A stretch of DNA of 32,102 nucleotides from Candidatus Woesearchaeota archaeon CG11_big_fil_rev_8_21_14_0_20_43_8 (GTDB taxonomy: Archaea > Nanobdellota > Nanobdellia > Woesearchaeales > CG08-08-20-14), in NCBI GenBank assembly GCA_002762705.1, contig PCVE01000041.1, positions 1 to 32,102 on the forward strand. The letters run 5' to 3'. Below are positions 1-6,757 of this stretch, piece after piece; the stretch's first letter is position 1; every line of letters begins with the position of its first letter. The notes under the pieces were generated by a model. The model was given only the letters and a program-made list of their open reading frames with translations. It searched no databases and was not told where the DNA came from. The position numbers and the translations under genes were made by a program.

Positions 1-316
1 TGTAAGTCCCTTCCAGAACAAGATCAGTGAAATCACCGACCAGGCATGGATTGTTACCCTGGCAGTTGACATCGTTCCCAGTGTAATCTTTTGCCTTTTT
101 TAGATCATCACTGAATATGACAATCCCATCTTTGTTTTCGACATCGAATGTGCCTGTTAGAGATGAAGTATATACAACGACTTGTTTGTTTGACAAAGGA
201 TGATAACCCATCTGTGACGTAGCCGCTAAGTCCGCATAAATGGATGGGATGAAGAGTAACATGACTAATACGGCCAAAAAAACATTCAATTTCCATTTTT
301 TTATGTTATCTTTCAT
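1..316 (-). CDS. secreted protein with cellulase-type N-terminal Ig-like domain (partial)
   Basis: The open frame on the minus strand begins at ATG 316 and runs off the left edge, giving about 105 residues. It starts with a basic stretch and a hydrophobic core (LNVFLAVLVMLLFIPSIYA), a typical Sec signal peptide, followed by ATSQMGYHPLSNKQVVVYTS. This resembles the Ig-like N-terminal domain (CelD_N type) found before family 9 glycoside hydrolase and related catalytic domains. Two cysteines lie near the edge (DVNCQGNNPC). The catalytic part, if present, lies outside the window, so enzymatic activity is inference. An in-frame ATG at 325 is an alternative start. The gene follows the GtrA gene by 26 bases on the same strand and is probably the last visible member of the glycan operon. 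Confidence 0.6.
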   Translation of the reverse strand, partial: MKDNIKKWKLNVFLAVLVMLLFIPSIYADLAATSQMGYHPLSNKQVVVYTSSLTGTFDVENKDGIVIFSDDLKKAKDYTGNDVNCQGNNPCLVGDFTDLVLEGTY

Positions 317-342
317 TTTGATCATCTATCTGTGGTTTATCT

Positions 343-780
343 TTATCCTTTATTCCAGGTGAATTTTTTATTGAGTCCGTAATTGAATATGAACATGACG
401 AAGATCGCGATGAAATTCCATACGATCAAATGCCCGATACCAAGGGATGTCGTCAACGCCCAGAGTATCAATATAGTCCCAATGATGGTCGTAGTGCTTA
501 TCAACTGGAAAGATATGAATTTCCGAAATACTCCTTTGTCAGTCAATCTTTCATTGAATGTAAGTATGTGGTTTCCGACAAAATTGCTTATGATCGCAGT
601 CTCAGTGGCCAATACTGAACTTATCAGGTAATGGATCCCAGCATAGAATGTGAGGACATATAATACTCCAGTATTTATCAATGTCCCAAGAGCACCAACT
701 GTGCCAAAAAGCAAGAATCCTCTGGATTCATTCAGCTTCTGCCATGCGTAATCTCTTATCGCCGCAAGACTTGTTTTCAT
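343..780 (-). CDS. GtrA family membrane protein
   Basis: A 145-residue protein with four predicted membrane helices, roughly residues 21-45, 50-70, 85-108 and 115-137. It has the GtrA layout: F-x-x-F-G-x-x-G-A-x-x-T at the first helix and a final FNYGLNKKFTWN, close to the usual N-F-x-x-x-r-x-w-x-F ending. GtrA proteins are thought to help move lipid-linked sugars across the membrane or to assist a partner GT2 enzyme. The ATG overlaps the stop of the upstream glycosyltransferase (ATGA, 777-780), so translation is probably coupled and the two likely act together. A purine-rich GAGGCTGG lies just upstream of the start. Confidence 0.88.
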   Translation of the reverse strand: MKTSLAAIRDYAWQKLNESRGFLLFGTVGALGTLINTGVLYVLTFYAGIHYLISSVLATETAIISNFVGNHILTFNERLTDKGVFRKFISFQLISTTTIIGTILILWALTTSLGIGHLIVWNFIAIFVMFIFNYGLNKKFTWNKG

Positions 781-1604
781 TTTTCCAGCCTCATCGGAGC
801 CGCATATTGTCGTCTTATGTGTGTATGTACCTTCGGAGTGCCGATGCGTAGTCTCAGTACACTAAGTCCAAGCTCTATCATATCTGACATCTGGATCTTG
901 CTTTTGCCGGCGTTTCGTTCTGCGAAATGGATGGGTATCTCAGTTATCTTAAATCCAAAACGATTGGTGGCATGAAGAAGTGATATCTGAAATGCATAAC
1001 CCTTGACATTCAGAAGATCTAAGTCGACTTTGTCGAAGACGCTTGTGTGTATGGCTCTAAATCCACCAGTGCAATCCTGTATCTTCTTGATCCCGAGAAT
1101 CATGCGCGTGTATAGATTAGCAGACTTGCTGATCAATACTCTATGGAATCCCCAGTTTTTTGGTATCGATCCACCCTTCACATAACGTGATCCAATCGCG
1201 AAGTCCGCACCATCTTTTATCGCTCTGAGCAATCGTGGGATATCTGCGGGATCGTGCGAGAGGTCTGCATCCATCTCGAGGATCACATCAGGGTCAAGTG
1301 TCTCCATTGAATATTTCATCCCCGCGATATAAGCTGCACCGAGTCCTTCTTTTTCAGCCCTGGAAAGAAGATGGATATCCTTGTCATTCTTCATGCATTC
1401 TCTGACAATGTCGGCAGTCCCGTCTGGTGATGAATCATCGACTACTAATGTCATGAGTTTGATGTCTTTTAGCTCTTCTTCATCCCTGTTCTGCGCTATC
1501 CTGTCTAACACAAGTTTGATATTATTGGCCTCATTGAATGTAGGCACAACCACACATGCTGATCTTATCGGTCTCTTTTTTTTGCTTTCTTTGTCGCGGT
1601 CCAT
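777..1604 (-). CDS. GT2 glycosyltransferase, dolichol-phosphate mannosyltransferase-like
   Basis: A cytoplasmic GT-A fold enzyme that probably transfers a sugar from a nucleotide sugar to dolichol phosphate. Visible motifs are VVVPTFNEANNI at the N terminus, VVDDSSPDGTADI, the metal-binding DADLSHDP, and GSRYVKGGSIPKNWGFHRVLIS, followed by CTGGFRA. This is the DPM1/polyprenyl-phosphate glycosyltransferase pattern, without C-terminal membrane helices. I place the start at ATG 1604 because AAGGTG lies six bases upstream and it leaves a short tail before the fold. The frame stays open to an ATG at 1676, which would add 24 residues without a good binding site. The stop overlaps the GtrA start. 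The product would feed N-glycosylation or glycolipid synthesis. Confidence 0.85.
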   Translation of the reverse strand: MDRDKESKKKRPIRSACVVVPTFNEANNIKLVLDRIAQNRDEEELKDIKLMTLVVDDSSPDGTADIVRECMKNDKDIHLLSRAEKEGLGAAYIAGMKYSMETLDPDVILEMDADLSHDPADIPRLLRAIKDGADFAIGSRYVKGGSIPKNWGFHRVLISKSANLYTRMILGIKKIQDCTGGFRAIHTSVFDKVDLDLLNVKGYAFQISLLHATNRFGFKITEIPIHFAERNAGKSKIQMSDMIELGLSVLRLRIGTPKVHTHIRRQYAAPMRLEK

Positions 1605-1725
1605 TTTTTTCACCTTATTCGCTTCTTTTAGTACACTTAATATTTGCATTGTCTTATCTTTCGTGCGAAATGACATGATCTATTGGATTATCATACCTTT
1701 GAGACAAAAAAAAGATACAGATGGA

Positions 1726-3294
1726 TCAGGTGCCAATCATTGTCTCTTTTTTCGCTTCTTTGACCCTTACATGTTTTGTCTGCATCTTGCTTATGATCTG
1801 AGACATAAGGGCATCTGCTGGCAGTATCTTCTGATCCAACGGCACACAGAAATCACCAGATACTCTAGTCCTGTCTGCGGATATCGCTACGCCTGCTTCA
1901 GCTAACAATTCTATGTCGTTATAATTGTCTCCGATAGCAAGGACATCTGATCTTTTGAGACCAAGAAATGTGGTCAGTCTTTTCAATCCAACACCTTTGG
2001 TCTGATCCCAATTTATGCCGATATCATATGCTTCACCATTCCAGATAGAGTATAGGGGCGTGTGCTTTGCCATGATAAACTCCACATCATCGACACGGTC
2101 TGTCGCATGAATAGTTATGATGAATTCCTTTGGTTCAAATCCTTTTATCTTTGGATCGGATATCATCTGCAATTCCTTGTGGACATCGTTTAGCTTGTCA
2201 AAGCTATTGATGTGCTGATGTATCTGTCCTCTGAACCAGGTCGCGCTCCCATTCTCATATGTTATGCTGACATATTCAAGTATCTCGCGAAACATCTCCT
2301 GGAGCATCGTGAGGCTTCTGCCGCTGCTTATGTTTATCATGAATCCTAGATCATGGAGCTGTCTGATCTGGTCTATCTGTTTTCTAAGTATTTTCTTAGT
2401 CTCAAGTGTGGTGATATTGCCTGATTGCCTGATCTTTGTGCCTCGTGGGACAAGAACTCCATCGACATCGAATACGATGAGCTTGATATGAGCAAGTTCA
2501 GTCTCATCGAGCATCGAGATATCTTTGTCACAAATTGGTATATCGTGAGATTTGATCCATGAGCGTTCAGCTATCCTGAGTCGTTCTTTGGTTCCAGTAT
2601 CAAACCATTGGCCGTTGAAACGATACCCAGATAATCTCCCCATCTCTGCAAGTTTTCCAAATAGGTCTGTCTCGATCATCGATCTTTTTGCATCTGGAAG
2701 AAAATCGATGGCTGCGGGTTCTAATATATATAAGCCTGCATTTATCAGGTTGCTTGGCGCTTCTTCTTTTTTTGGTTTCTCTACAAAATATATTATCTTC
2801 TCATTGTCCATCGCGACAACACCATATTGGCTTGGGTCTTCGACTTCAGTGAGTGCGATAGTAGCAAGTGCGCCCGTCTTCTTATGTAGCTCATGCATCT
2901 TTCCTATGTCGATCTCCTTTAGTTCATCAGCATTGCACATGAGGAAAGTGCTGTCAAACCAAGGTCTTGCCATCCTAAGGGCACCTCCAGTCCCGAGTGG
3001 CTCTATCTCATCAATATAAGTTATTTTGACGCCAAAGGCTTTTCCATCACCAAAATATCTTTTGATCTGTTCAGGCAAATGATGGACACTTATGGCGATA
3101 TCTTTTATCCCGTTATTTCTGCACATATCTATTGTGTATTCCAGTATCGGCTTATTTTGCACTTTGAGCATCGGTTTTGGCGTCTTGTTTGTCAGTTCTT
3201 TTAGCCTTGTGCCAAATCCGCCTGCACTTATAAGAGCCTTTTTTATTCCTACATTATTTCCGTTATTTTTCATCATTTCAATCACATCCATCAT
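1726..3294 (-). CDS. fusion of sugar nucleotidyltransferase and HAD-family phosphatase
   Basis: Two enzymes in one 522-residue chain. Residues about 19-250 are a nucleotidyltransferase of the glucose-1-phosphate thymidylyl/mannose-1-phosphate guanylyltransferase type: GGFGTRLKELTNKTPKPMLK at 25-44, PLGTGGAL, and the metal aspartate in LMCNADEL. There is no left-handed helix acyltransferase tail. Residues about 270-500 are a Cof-type HAD hydrolase: FDVDGVL near 275-280, SSGRS, an NWDQTKGVGL lysine motif and IGDNYNDIE near 455. The fusion suggests that one polypeptide makes a sugar phosphate or removes its phosphate as part of NDP-sugar synthesis for the neighbouring glycosyltransferase. The substrate cannot be read from the sequence. 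It begins two bases after the upstream gene's stop; the second codon is also ATG. Confidence 0.87.
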   Translation of the reverse strand: MMDVIEMMKNNGNNVGIKKALISAGGFGTRLKELTNKTPKPMLKVQNKPILEYTIDMCRNNGIKDIAISVHHLPEQIKRYFGDGKAFGVKITYIDEIEPLGTGGALRMARPWFDSTFLMCNADELKEIDIGKMHELHKKTGALATIALTEVEDPSQYGVVAMDNEKIIYFVEKPKKEEAPSNLINAGLYILEPAAIDFLPDAKRSMIETDLFGKLAEMGRLSGYRFNGQWFDTGTKERLRIAERSWIKSHDIPICDKDISMLDETELAHIKLIVFDVDGVLVPRGTKIRQSGNITTLETKKILRKQIDQIRQLHDLGFMINISSGRSLTMLQEMFREILEYVSITYENGSATWFRGQIHQHINSFDKLNDVHKELQMISDPKIKGFEPKEFIITIHATDRVDDVEFIMAKHTPLYSIWNGEAYDIGINWDQTKGVGLKRLTTFLGLKRSDVLAIGDNYNDIELLAEAGVAISADRTRVSGDFCVPLDQKILPADALMSQIISKMQTKHVRVKEAKKETMIGT

Positions 3295-3296
3295 TT

Positions 3297-3935
3297 CTAA
3301 ATGTCCTGCAGACCCATCGAACTCGGTATCTTCACTGCCCCTTCACGCGAGAAGACAGCTATCATGCTCCTTTTCTCGATGATTCGACCATTTGTTTTCT
3401 GTAATCTACATGATATCTCCCAGATTCCGGGTTTTGGCACTGATGCTGTTATCATCTCATTATCCTGAAATTCTTGGAAAGATATCTTGTTTGTCCCTTT
3501 TGCTTCCCAGATAAGATTTGATTCTTGCACACGTCGCTTTCTCTCCCATTCTGCGATGAAGCTCAGTCCTTCGCCATTGAGCAATCTTATGTCTGTGGAT
3601 TTTTTTTTATTTCGCCGATCAATAAGTGTATATCCATGTCTGTCTTTGCTATTGCAATCCACCAGATAGAGGTGCCCTTTCTGTAGATCAACTGTGAGCT
3701 GTCCTTTTTTTGTGATATGATTTTTCACAGTTTTTTTATTGTCCCGTTGTATGATATTCCATTCCACTGGTCCGCCCATATCTTCGCAGGTGAAATGATA
3801 TCTGTTCTTGATGAAATCAGTCTTGATCTGGATCTTTTGGTTCTCTTGCTTATCCAAATGTCTTTCATTGGCATCATTGTCCGCATTTCCCGTCAAAATA
3901 CCTTTCCAATAATCCAGATAAATCTTCATGTCCAT
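3297..3935 (-). CDS. uncharacterised beta-rich protein, first gene of glycan operon
   Basis: A 212-residue protein that I do not recognise. It has no signal peptide or membrane helix. The N terminus is polar and charged, and the rest alternates short hydrophobic and charged stretches (HFTCEDMGGPVEWNII, QLTVDLQKGHLYLVDC, GIWEISCRLQKTNG), suggesting beta sandwiches, perhaps with carbohydrate or partner binding. The start at 3935 has a strong GGTGGTG motif six to nine bases upstream. It is followed after two bases by the nucleotidyltransferase-phosphatase gene, so it is probably cotranscribed with the glycan genes. Its function is unknown. Confidence 0.7.
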   Translation of the reverse strand: MDMKIYLDYWKGILTGNADNDANERHLDKQENQKIQIKTDFIKNRYHFTCEDMGGPVEWNIIQRDNKKTVKNHITKKGQLTVDLQKGHLYLVDCNSKDRHGYTLIDRRNKKKSTDIRLLNGEGLSFIAEWERKRRVQESNLIWEAKGTNKISFQEFQDNEMITASVPKPGIWEISCRLQKTNGRIIEKRSMIAVFSREGAVKIPSSMGLQDI

Positions 3936-4170
3936 TTTTTCACCACCATTTCAATTTTCACAGTACACCTGGATATTTGTTAAAACCTTTTGGAGGTTAT
4001 TTGTGAAAAACAAAAAAAAACAGATGATATATGTGTGGATTCGTAAATGAATGCAATTGCGACCATATTCAGGACATCCGGTGAATTTTTTGTTTTTGAG
4101 CAAAACATAAGACCGAAATTAATTAAATGAAGATTATTGTCAATATGATAACAAATTGGATGGTGAAAAA
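3936..4170. promoter_or_regulatory. divergent intergenic promoter region
   Basis: This 235-base AT-rich gap separates the minus-strand glycan operon from the plus-strand Tat-signal gene. A candidate TATA box for the rightward gene is AAATTAATTAAATG around 4115-4128. A weaker candidate for the leftward operon is the TTTTAACAAATAT stretch around 3976-3988, read on the minus strand. GGTGA at 4162-4166 is the probable ribosome binding site of the gene starting at GTG 4171. I see no RNA gene or repeat here. Confidence 0.45.
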
Positions 4171-5109
4171 GTGTTAGATGAAATAATAATTAGTCGGATA
4201 TTAAGTCGTAGAAAATTTGTGCAAGCTTCAGTATCTGTAGTCGCATTAACTGCTATTTTAGAGTGTGGAGATAAATCTAATCCCTATCGTGGAAATGATA
4301 TGGAGAAATGCAAAGATGCACATATCGATACAGCGAATATGTCTGGTCTGACAGAACAACTCGCACATGAGATCGATATGACTGTGTCCAAAGAATCCGG
4401 ATATAAAGGAGGTTGGTCAATCAAGATACTGGAATTGTGCGCACCAAATAAAAGCCATCTTGTGACTGGGGAAAATGAACCTTGCCTTGAGAGCAAAGAC
4501 CAAAAACAGTTGCTGACGACTTCTATAGATATATCTTGCAATGAGCCTCAAATTATATGGAAGAGAGATGATGCGATGACTACGATGGTCGATAATCAAG
4601 GCCATGTCAATTATATGGGACTTTACTTCGACGACAAGCCTGATTTGATGATAAATAATGTGGCTGGTGATGGCGGCAAAAGACAGCAATATGTTCGAAC
4701 TATTTCTGATCTTGGCATGGATCTCGATGGGATTTTTGATTGTGTTAATTGCACATCAGATCAGATGCAGAAGTGGCTTCGCGGCGAAAGCGACCCATTC
4801 AGCATCACGACGATACATAAGGTAAACACGGATGCTTTTGGAAATATGATATATGACGTCGGACTTTTCAGGGTGGATTTGGATGACGTGCGGACGCGTG
4901 TCCTCACAGCGCAACTTAATTTCGCCACTGGACTGCTGAAAAGGATTGATAGTCGATCAAAACTTGGCGGATTTTATTCAAAAATATTCGCCTGGATTCC
5001 TGGTACGGATGGTTTTGAAATAAAGAAATACGGTGTAGACACAGAGACGCAGAATGAATCACACCAATATATGCCAGAGCTTCTTGCCGAGAGTGGTCCG
5101 TATAAATGA
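4171..5109 (+). CDS. uncharacterised exported protein with twin-arginine signal
   Basis: A protein of about 312 residues. The N terminus reads ...RILSRRKFVQASVSVVALTA, with SRRKF at residues 12-16 followed by a moderately hydrophobic segment, a good match to a Tat export signal. It ends in ILECGDK, so Cys32 might be lipid-modified, although Glu before Cys is unusual for a lipobox. The mature part has several cysteines (KCKD, LCAPN, PCLES, SCNEP, DCVNC) and no recognisable fold. I chose GTG 4171 because GGTGA lies four bases upstream; the frame is open to a TTG at 4156. The first ~130 bases are more AT-rich than the rest. Export is well supported by motif; function is unknown. Confidence 0.6.
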   Translation: MLDEIIISRILSRRKFVQASVSVVALTAILECGDKSNPYRGNDMEKCKDAHIDTANMSGLTEQLAHEIDMTVSKESGYKGGWSIKILELCAPNKSHLVTGENEPCLESKDQKQLLTTSIDISCNEPQIIWKRDDAMTTMVDNQGHVNYMGLYFDDKPDLMINNVAGDGGKRQQYVRTISDLGMDLDGIFDCVNCTSDQMQKWLRGESDPFSITTIHKVNTDAFGNMIYDVGLFRVDLDDVRTRVLTAQLNFATGLLKRIDSRSKLGGFYSKIFAWIPGTDGFEIKKYGVDTETQNESHQYMPELLAESGPYK

Positions 5110-5218
5110 TGGTTTTATCTATTTTTTATTTTATGATCTATTATTTATGTGGCATTCATAATATACCTGATTCAACTATATTATCTGTGCATGTATGGAC
5201 TAAAGCTTTTTATTCGCA

Positions 5219-5237
5219 TCTTTTTTTATTATTTAAT
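5219..5237 (+). promoter_or_regulatory. TATA-like element before 5253 gene
   Basis: A run of T followed by ATTATTTAAT lies about 26 bases before ATG 5253, the spacing expected for a leaderless archaeal transcript. No ribosome binding site precedes that ATG. This supports starting the downstream gene at 5253 rather than at the upstream end of the open frame. Confidence 0.4.
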
Positions 5238-5252
5238 GAGTCTGTATTGAAA

Positions 5253-5723
5253 ATGATTAAGATGATAGTAGTGGATCGGTCACGTCTTTTTGATGTGCTA
5301 GAAACGTGTTCCGTCGATCTTAAGGAACCAATTTATAGATCTCTTTATGGAAAAAGTCTTGACACTTATGTTCAGACTGGATTCATGTATCCGCAATGTG
5401 GTGCGCTAGAAGCCGGCACTGGGGTTTTCTTCTCTTTGGATAGCCGATATGTGAAGGACATGAACCTAAGTTGCATCGTAATCGCTGATCTTGCTGATTT
5501 CCGGCTTGACAACAGTGTGATAGATACTAGAAATACAAGTTACCTGCCTGAATTTCGCCAAAGGACAATCGAACGGAAAAGTTTTTCCCATTCAGGGTAT
5601 GACATCTGGGATGAAGTTTGCAGACTCGACACATTGGTCGAACAGCATGGCGGATATATCATCTATACCCATAGAAAATCAATACACCGCGACCAGCTCA
5701 AGTATGAAGTGTGGATAGATTGA
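5253..5723 (+). CDS. uncharacterised protein, possibly ADP-ribosyltransferase-like fold
   Basis: A protein of about 156 residues. The frame is open from 5106, but the first ~49 codons are T-rich and non-protein-like, and a TATA-like box sits 26 bases before ATG 5253; ATG 5262 is also possible. The order of motifs is YRSLYGKSLDTYVQTGFMYP, then GTGVFFSLDSRYVKDM, then CIVIADLADFRL, and finally HRDQLKYEVWI at the C terminus. This loosely follows the ADP-ribosyltransferase-like toxin plan: substrate entry, loss-of-loop 'G-V-F-F-S-x-D', and a last strand with a glutamate. The likeness is by eye only, and a catalytic triad is not certain. It follows the Tat-signal gene but probably has its own promoter. 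Confidence 0.5.
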   Translation: MIKMIVVDRSRLFDVLETCSVDLKEPIYRSLYGKSLDTYVQTGFMYPQCGALEAGTGVFFSLDSRYVKDMNLSCIVIADLADFRLDNSVIDTRNTSYLPEFRQRTIERKSFSHSGYDIWDEVCRLDTLVEQHGGYIIYTHRKSIHRDQLKYEVWID

Positions 5724-5735
5724 TCTGATTATAAT

Positions 5736-5786
5736 CTTGCATTTCCACTAGTCTATTGATTGGTGGCGATTTAGTGGAAATGCAAG
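5736..5786. repeat. perfect 15-bp inverted repeat with 21-base loop
   Basis: Positions 5736-5750 (CTTGCATTTCCACTA) are the exact reverse complement of 5772-5786. The structure sits between two converging genes, 12 bases after the stop at 5723. It could be a bidirectional terminator, the stem of an RNA, or the remnant of a palindromic insertion. There is no clear U-run after it. Confidence 0.8.
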
Positions 5787-5860
5787 GGTCCGAGAAAACG
5801 ACCCGGAGCAAAGCTAAATAGCTATCGGTTGTGACCAGTGGTGGTGTCGTTTTCGATTGA
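5784..5860 (+). ncRNA. possible structured RNA with competing stems
   Basis: Right after the 15-bp palindrome, GAAAACGAC (5794-5802) pairs perfectly with GTCGTTTTC (5846-5854) and could close a domain of about 60 bases. A local hairpin GGGTC/GACCC would use the same bases, so the two pairings are mutually exclusive. The segment between contains AGCTA/TAGCT. I do not recognise an RNA family, and the strand is uncertain. This is a candidate only. Confidence 0.25.
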
Positions 5861-5921
5861 CAATCTGTCTTTCTTAGAAAGCATACGCCATCATTTGTGA
5901 AGGTCGGTGGAATGAAAGCAT

Positions 5922-6650
5922 TTAGGTCTTCACACCATAGTCGAAAGTAAAATACTGAATGTTCTCGGAGATCTTTTTTGCATCTGCTGCAGCATATTGG
6001 ATCGCATGCAGTATGTATGGGTCCTTGAACATCGCTTCTTTGTCAGCCTTGATCTTGTCTACAGACCTAAGGACAGCATCAAAATATTGGTCTGCATATT
6101 TTTTATATCTCCCTAGCTGCTTCTTTGTCCCGATCATATAGTTCTGCGCATGCTGCGCCACGCAGTGCCTGAATCCTTCATCGCTTCTTGGATGTTCATA
6201 TCCTGGATATCCGACCATACCGCCGACTGCTGTATCGATCGCGAAATTCCACATCTTCTCGAATGGGACCATCTCAGGCACCCAGGTGGATGAGTCGCCG
6301 ACTTTCTGTCCCAGGCCATTGTACAGGGCTTCGCTTTCTGGTTTCTTGTAATCGATCTTCTCGATGTCGATATCGACATGGATGCTTATGCCGCCATCGA
6401 ATCTCCCACAGCCCGCAGTCCACCATAATCCCGTTAGGAATTCTGCCAATCTGAAGATATTTCTTGTGTCTACCAGGTACCCTTCCAGTGCCTGGCCTGT
6501 GATGGTGAGATATTTTCCGGCTTTCTCTGTGATCTTATGTAACAATTCGCGGTTATATTGCCCGAAATCGTCGATATCTGTCTCAAGCTTCCTTCCTATG
6601 CAGTAAAATTCGATCTCTTTATCCTTGATATACTGTTCTAAGGTCTTCAT
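5922..6650 (-). CDS. uncharacterised archaeal protein
   Basis: A 242-residue soluble protein with no signal peptide or membrane helix; I do not recognise the family. Conserved-looking patches are LTGLWWTAGCGRFDGGISIHVDIDIEKIDY, FAIDTAVGGMVGYPGYEHPRSDEG and FRHCVAQHAQNY, rich in Trp, Gly, His and acidic residues as in an enzyme active site. The C-terminal half is helical. The start at ATG 6650 is preceded by GGGTGGT, a good ribosome binding site; a GTG at 6659 is also in frame but lies inside that motif. A TATA-like AATTATAAATATT at about 6683-6697 sits upstream. The gene converges with the 5253 gene. Confidence 0.65.
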   Translation of the reverse strand: MKTLEQYIKDKEIEFYCIGRKLETDIDDFGQYNRELLHKITEKAGKYLTITGQALEGYLVDTRNIFRLAEFLTGLWWTAGCGRFDGGISIHVDIDIEKIDYKKPESEALYNGLGQKVGDSSTWVPEMVPFEKMWNFAIDTAVGGMVGYPGYEHPRSDEGFRHCVAQHAQNYMIGTKKQLGRYKKYADQYFDAVLRSVDKIKADKEAMFKDPYILHAIQYAAADAKKISENIQYFTFDYGVKT

Positions 6651-6757
6651 CAATACCACCCTAAACTAGAATGCTTTTAGGAATATTTATAATTATGGTA
6701 TATATTGATCAGATAAATCGCTATCGATGCAAATTTGAATCCGGGCACACTAATCGC

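Noticed and set aside
108-296. 62-residue minus-strand frame at the left edge
   Set aside because: It overlaps, in another frame, the signal peptide and CelD_N-like domain of the partial gene, which is clearly protein-like.
5106-5252. N-terminal extension of the 5253 gene with membrane-like residues
   Set aside because: The region is a T-rich intergenic stretch with promoter-like sequence; hydrophobic residues are what T-rich DNA gives by chance.
6725-6745. TTTGAATCC/GGATTCAAA near 6732 as a tRNA T arm
   Set aside because: No flanking T stem, anticodon arm or acceptor stem can be formed on either strand.
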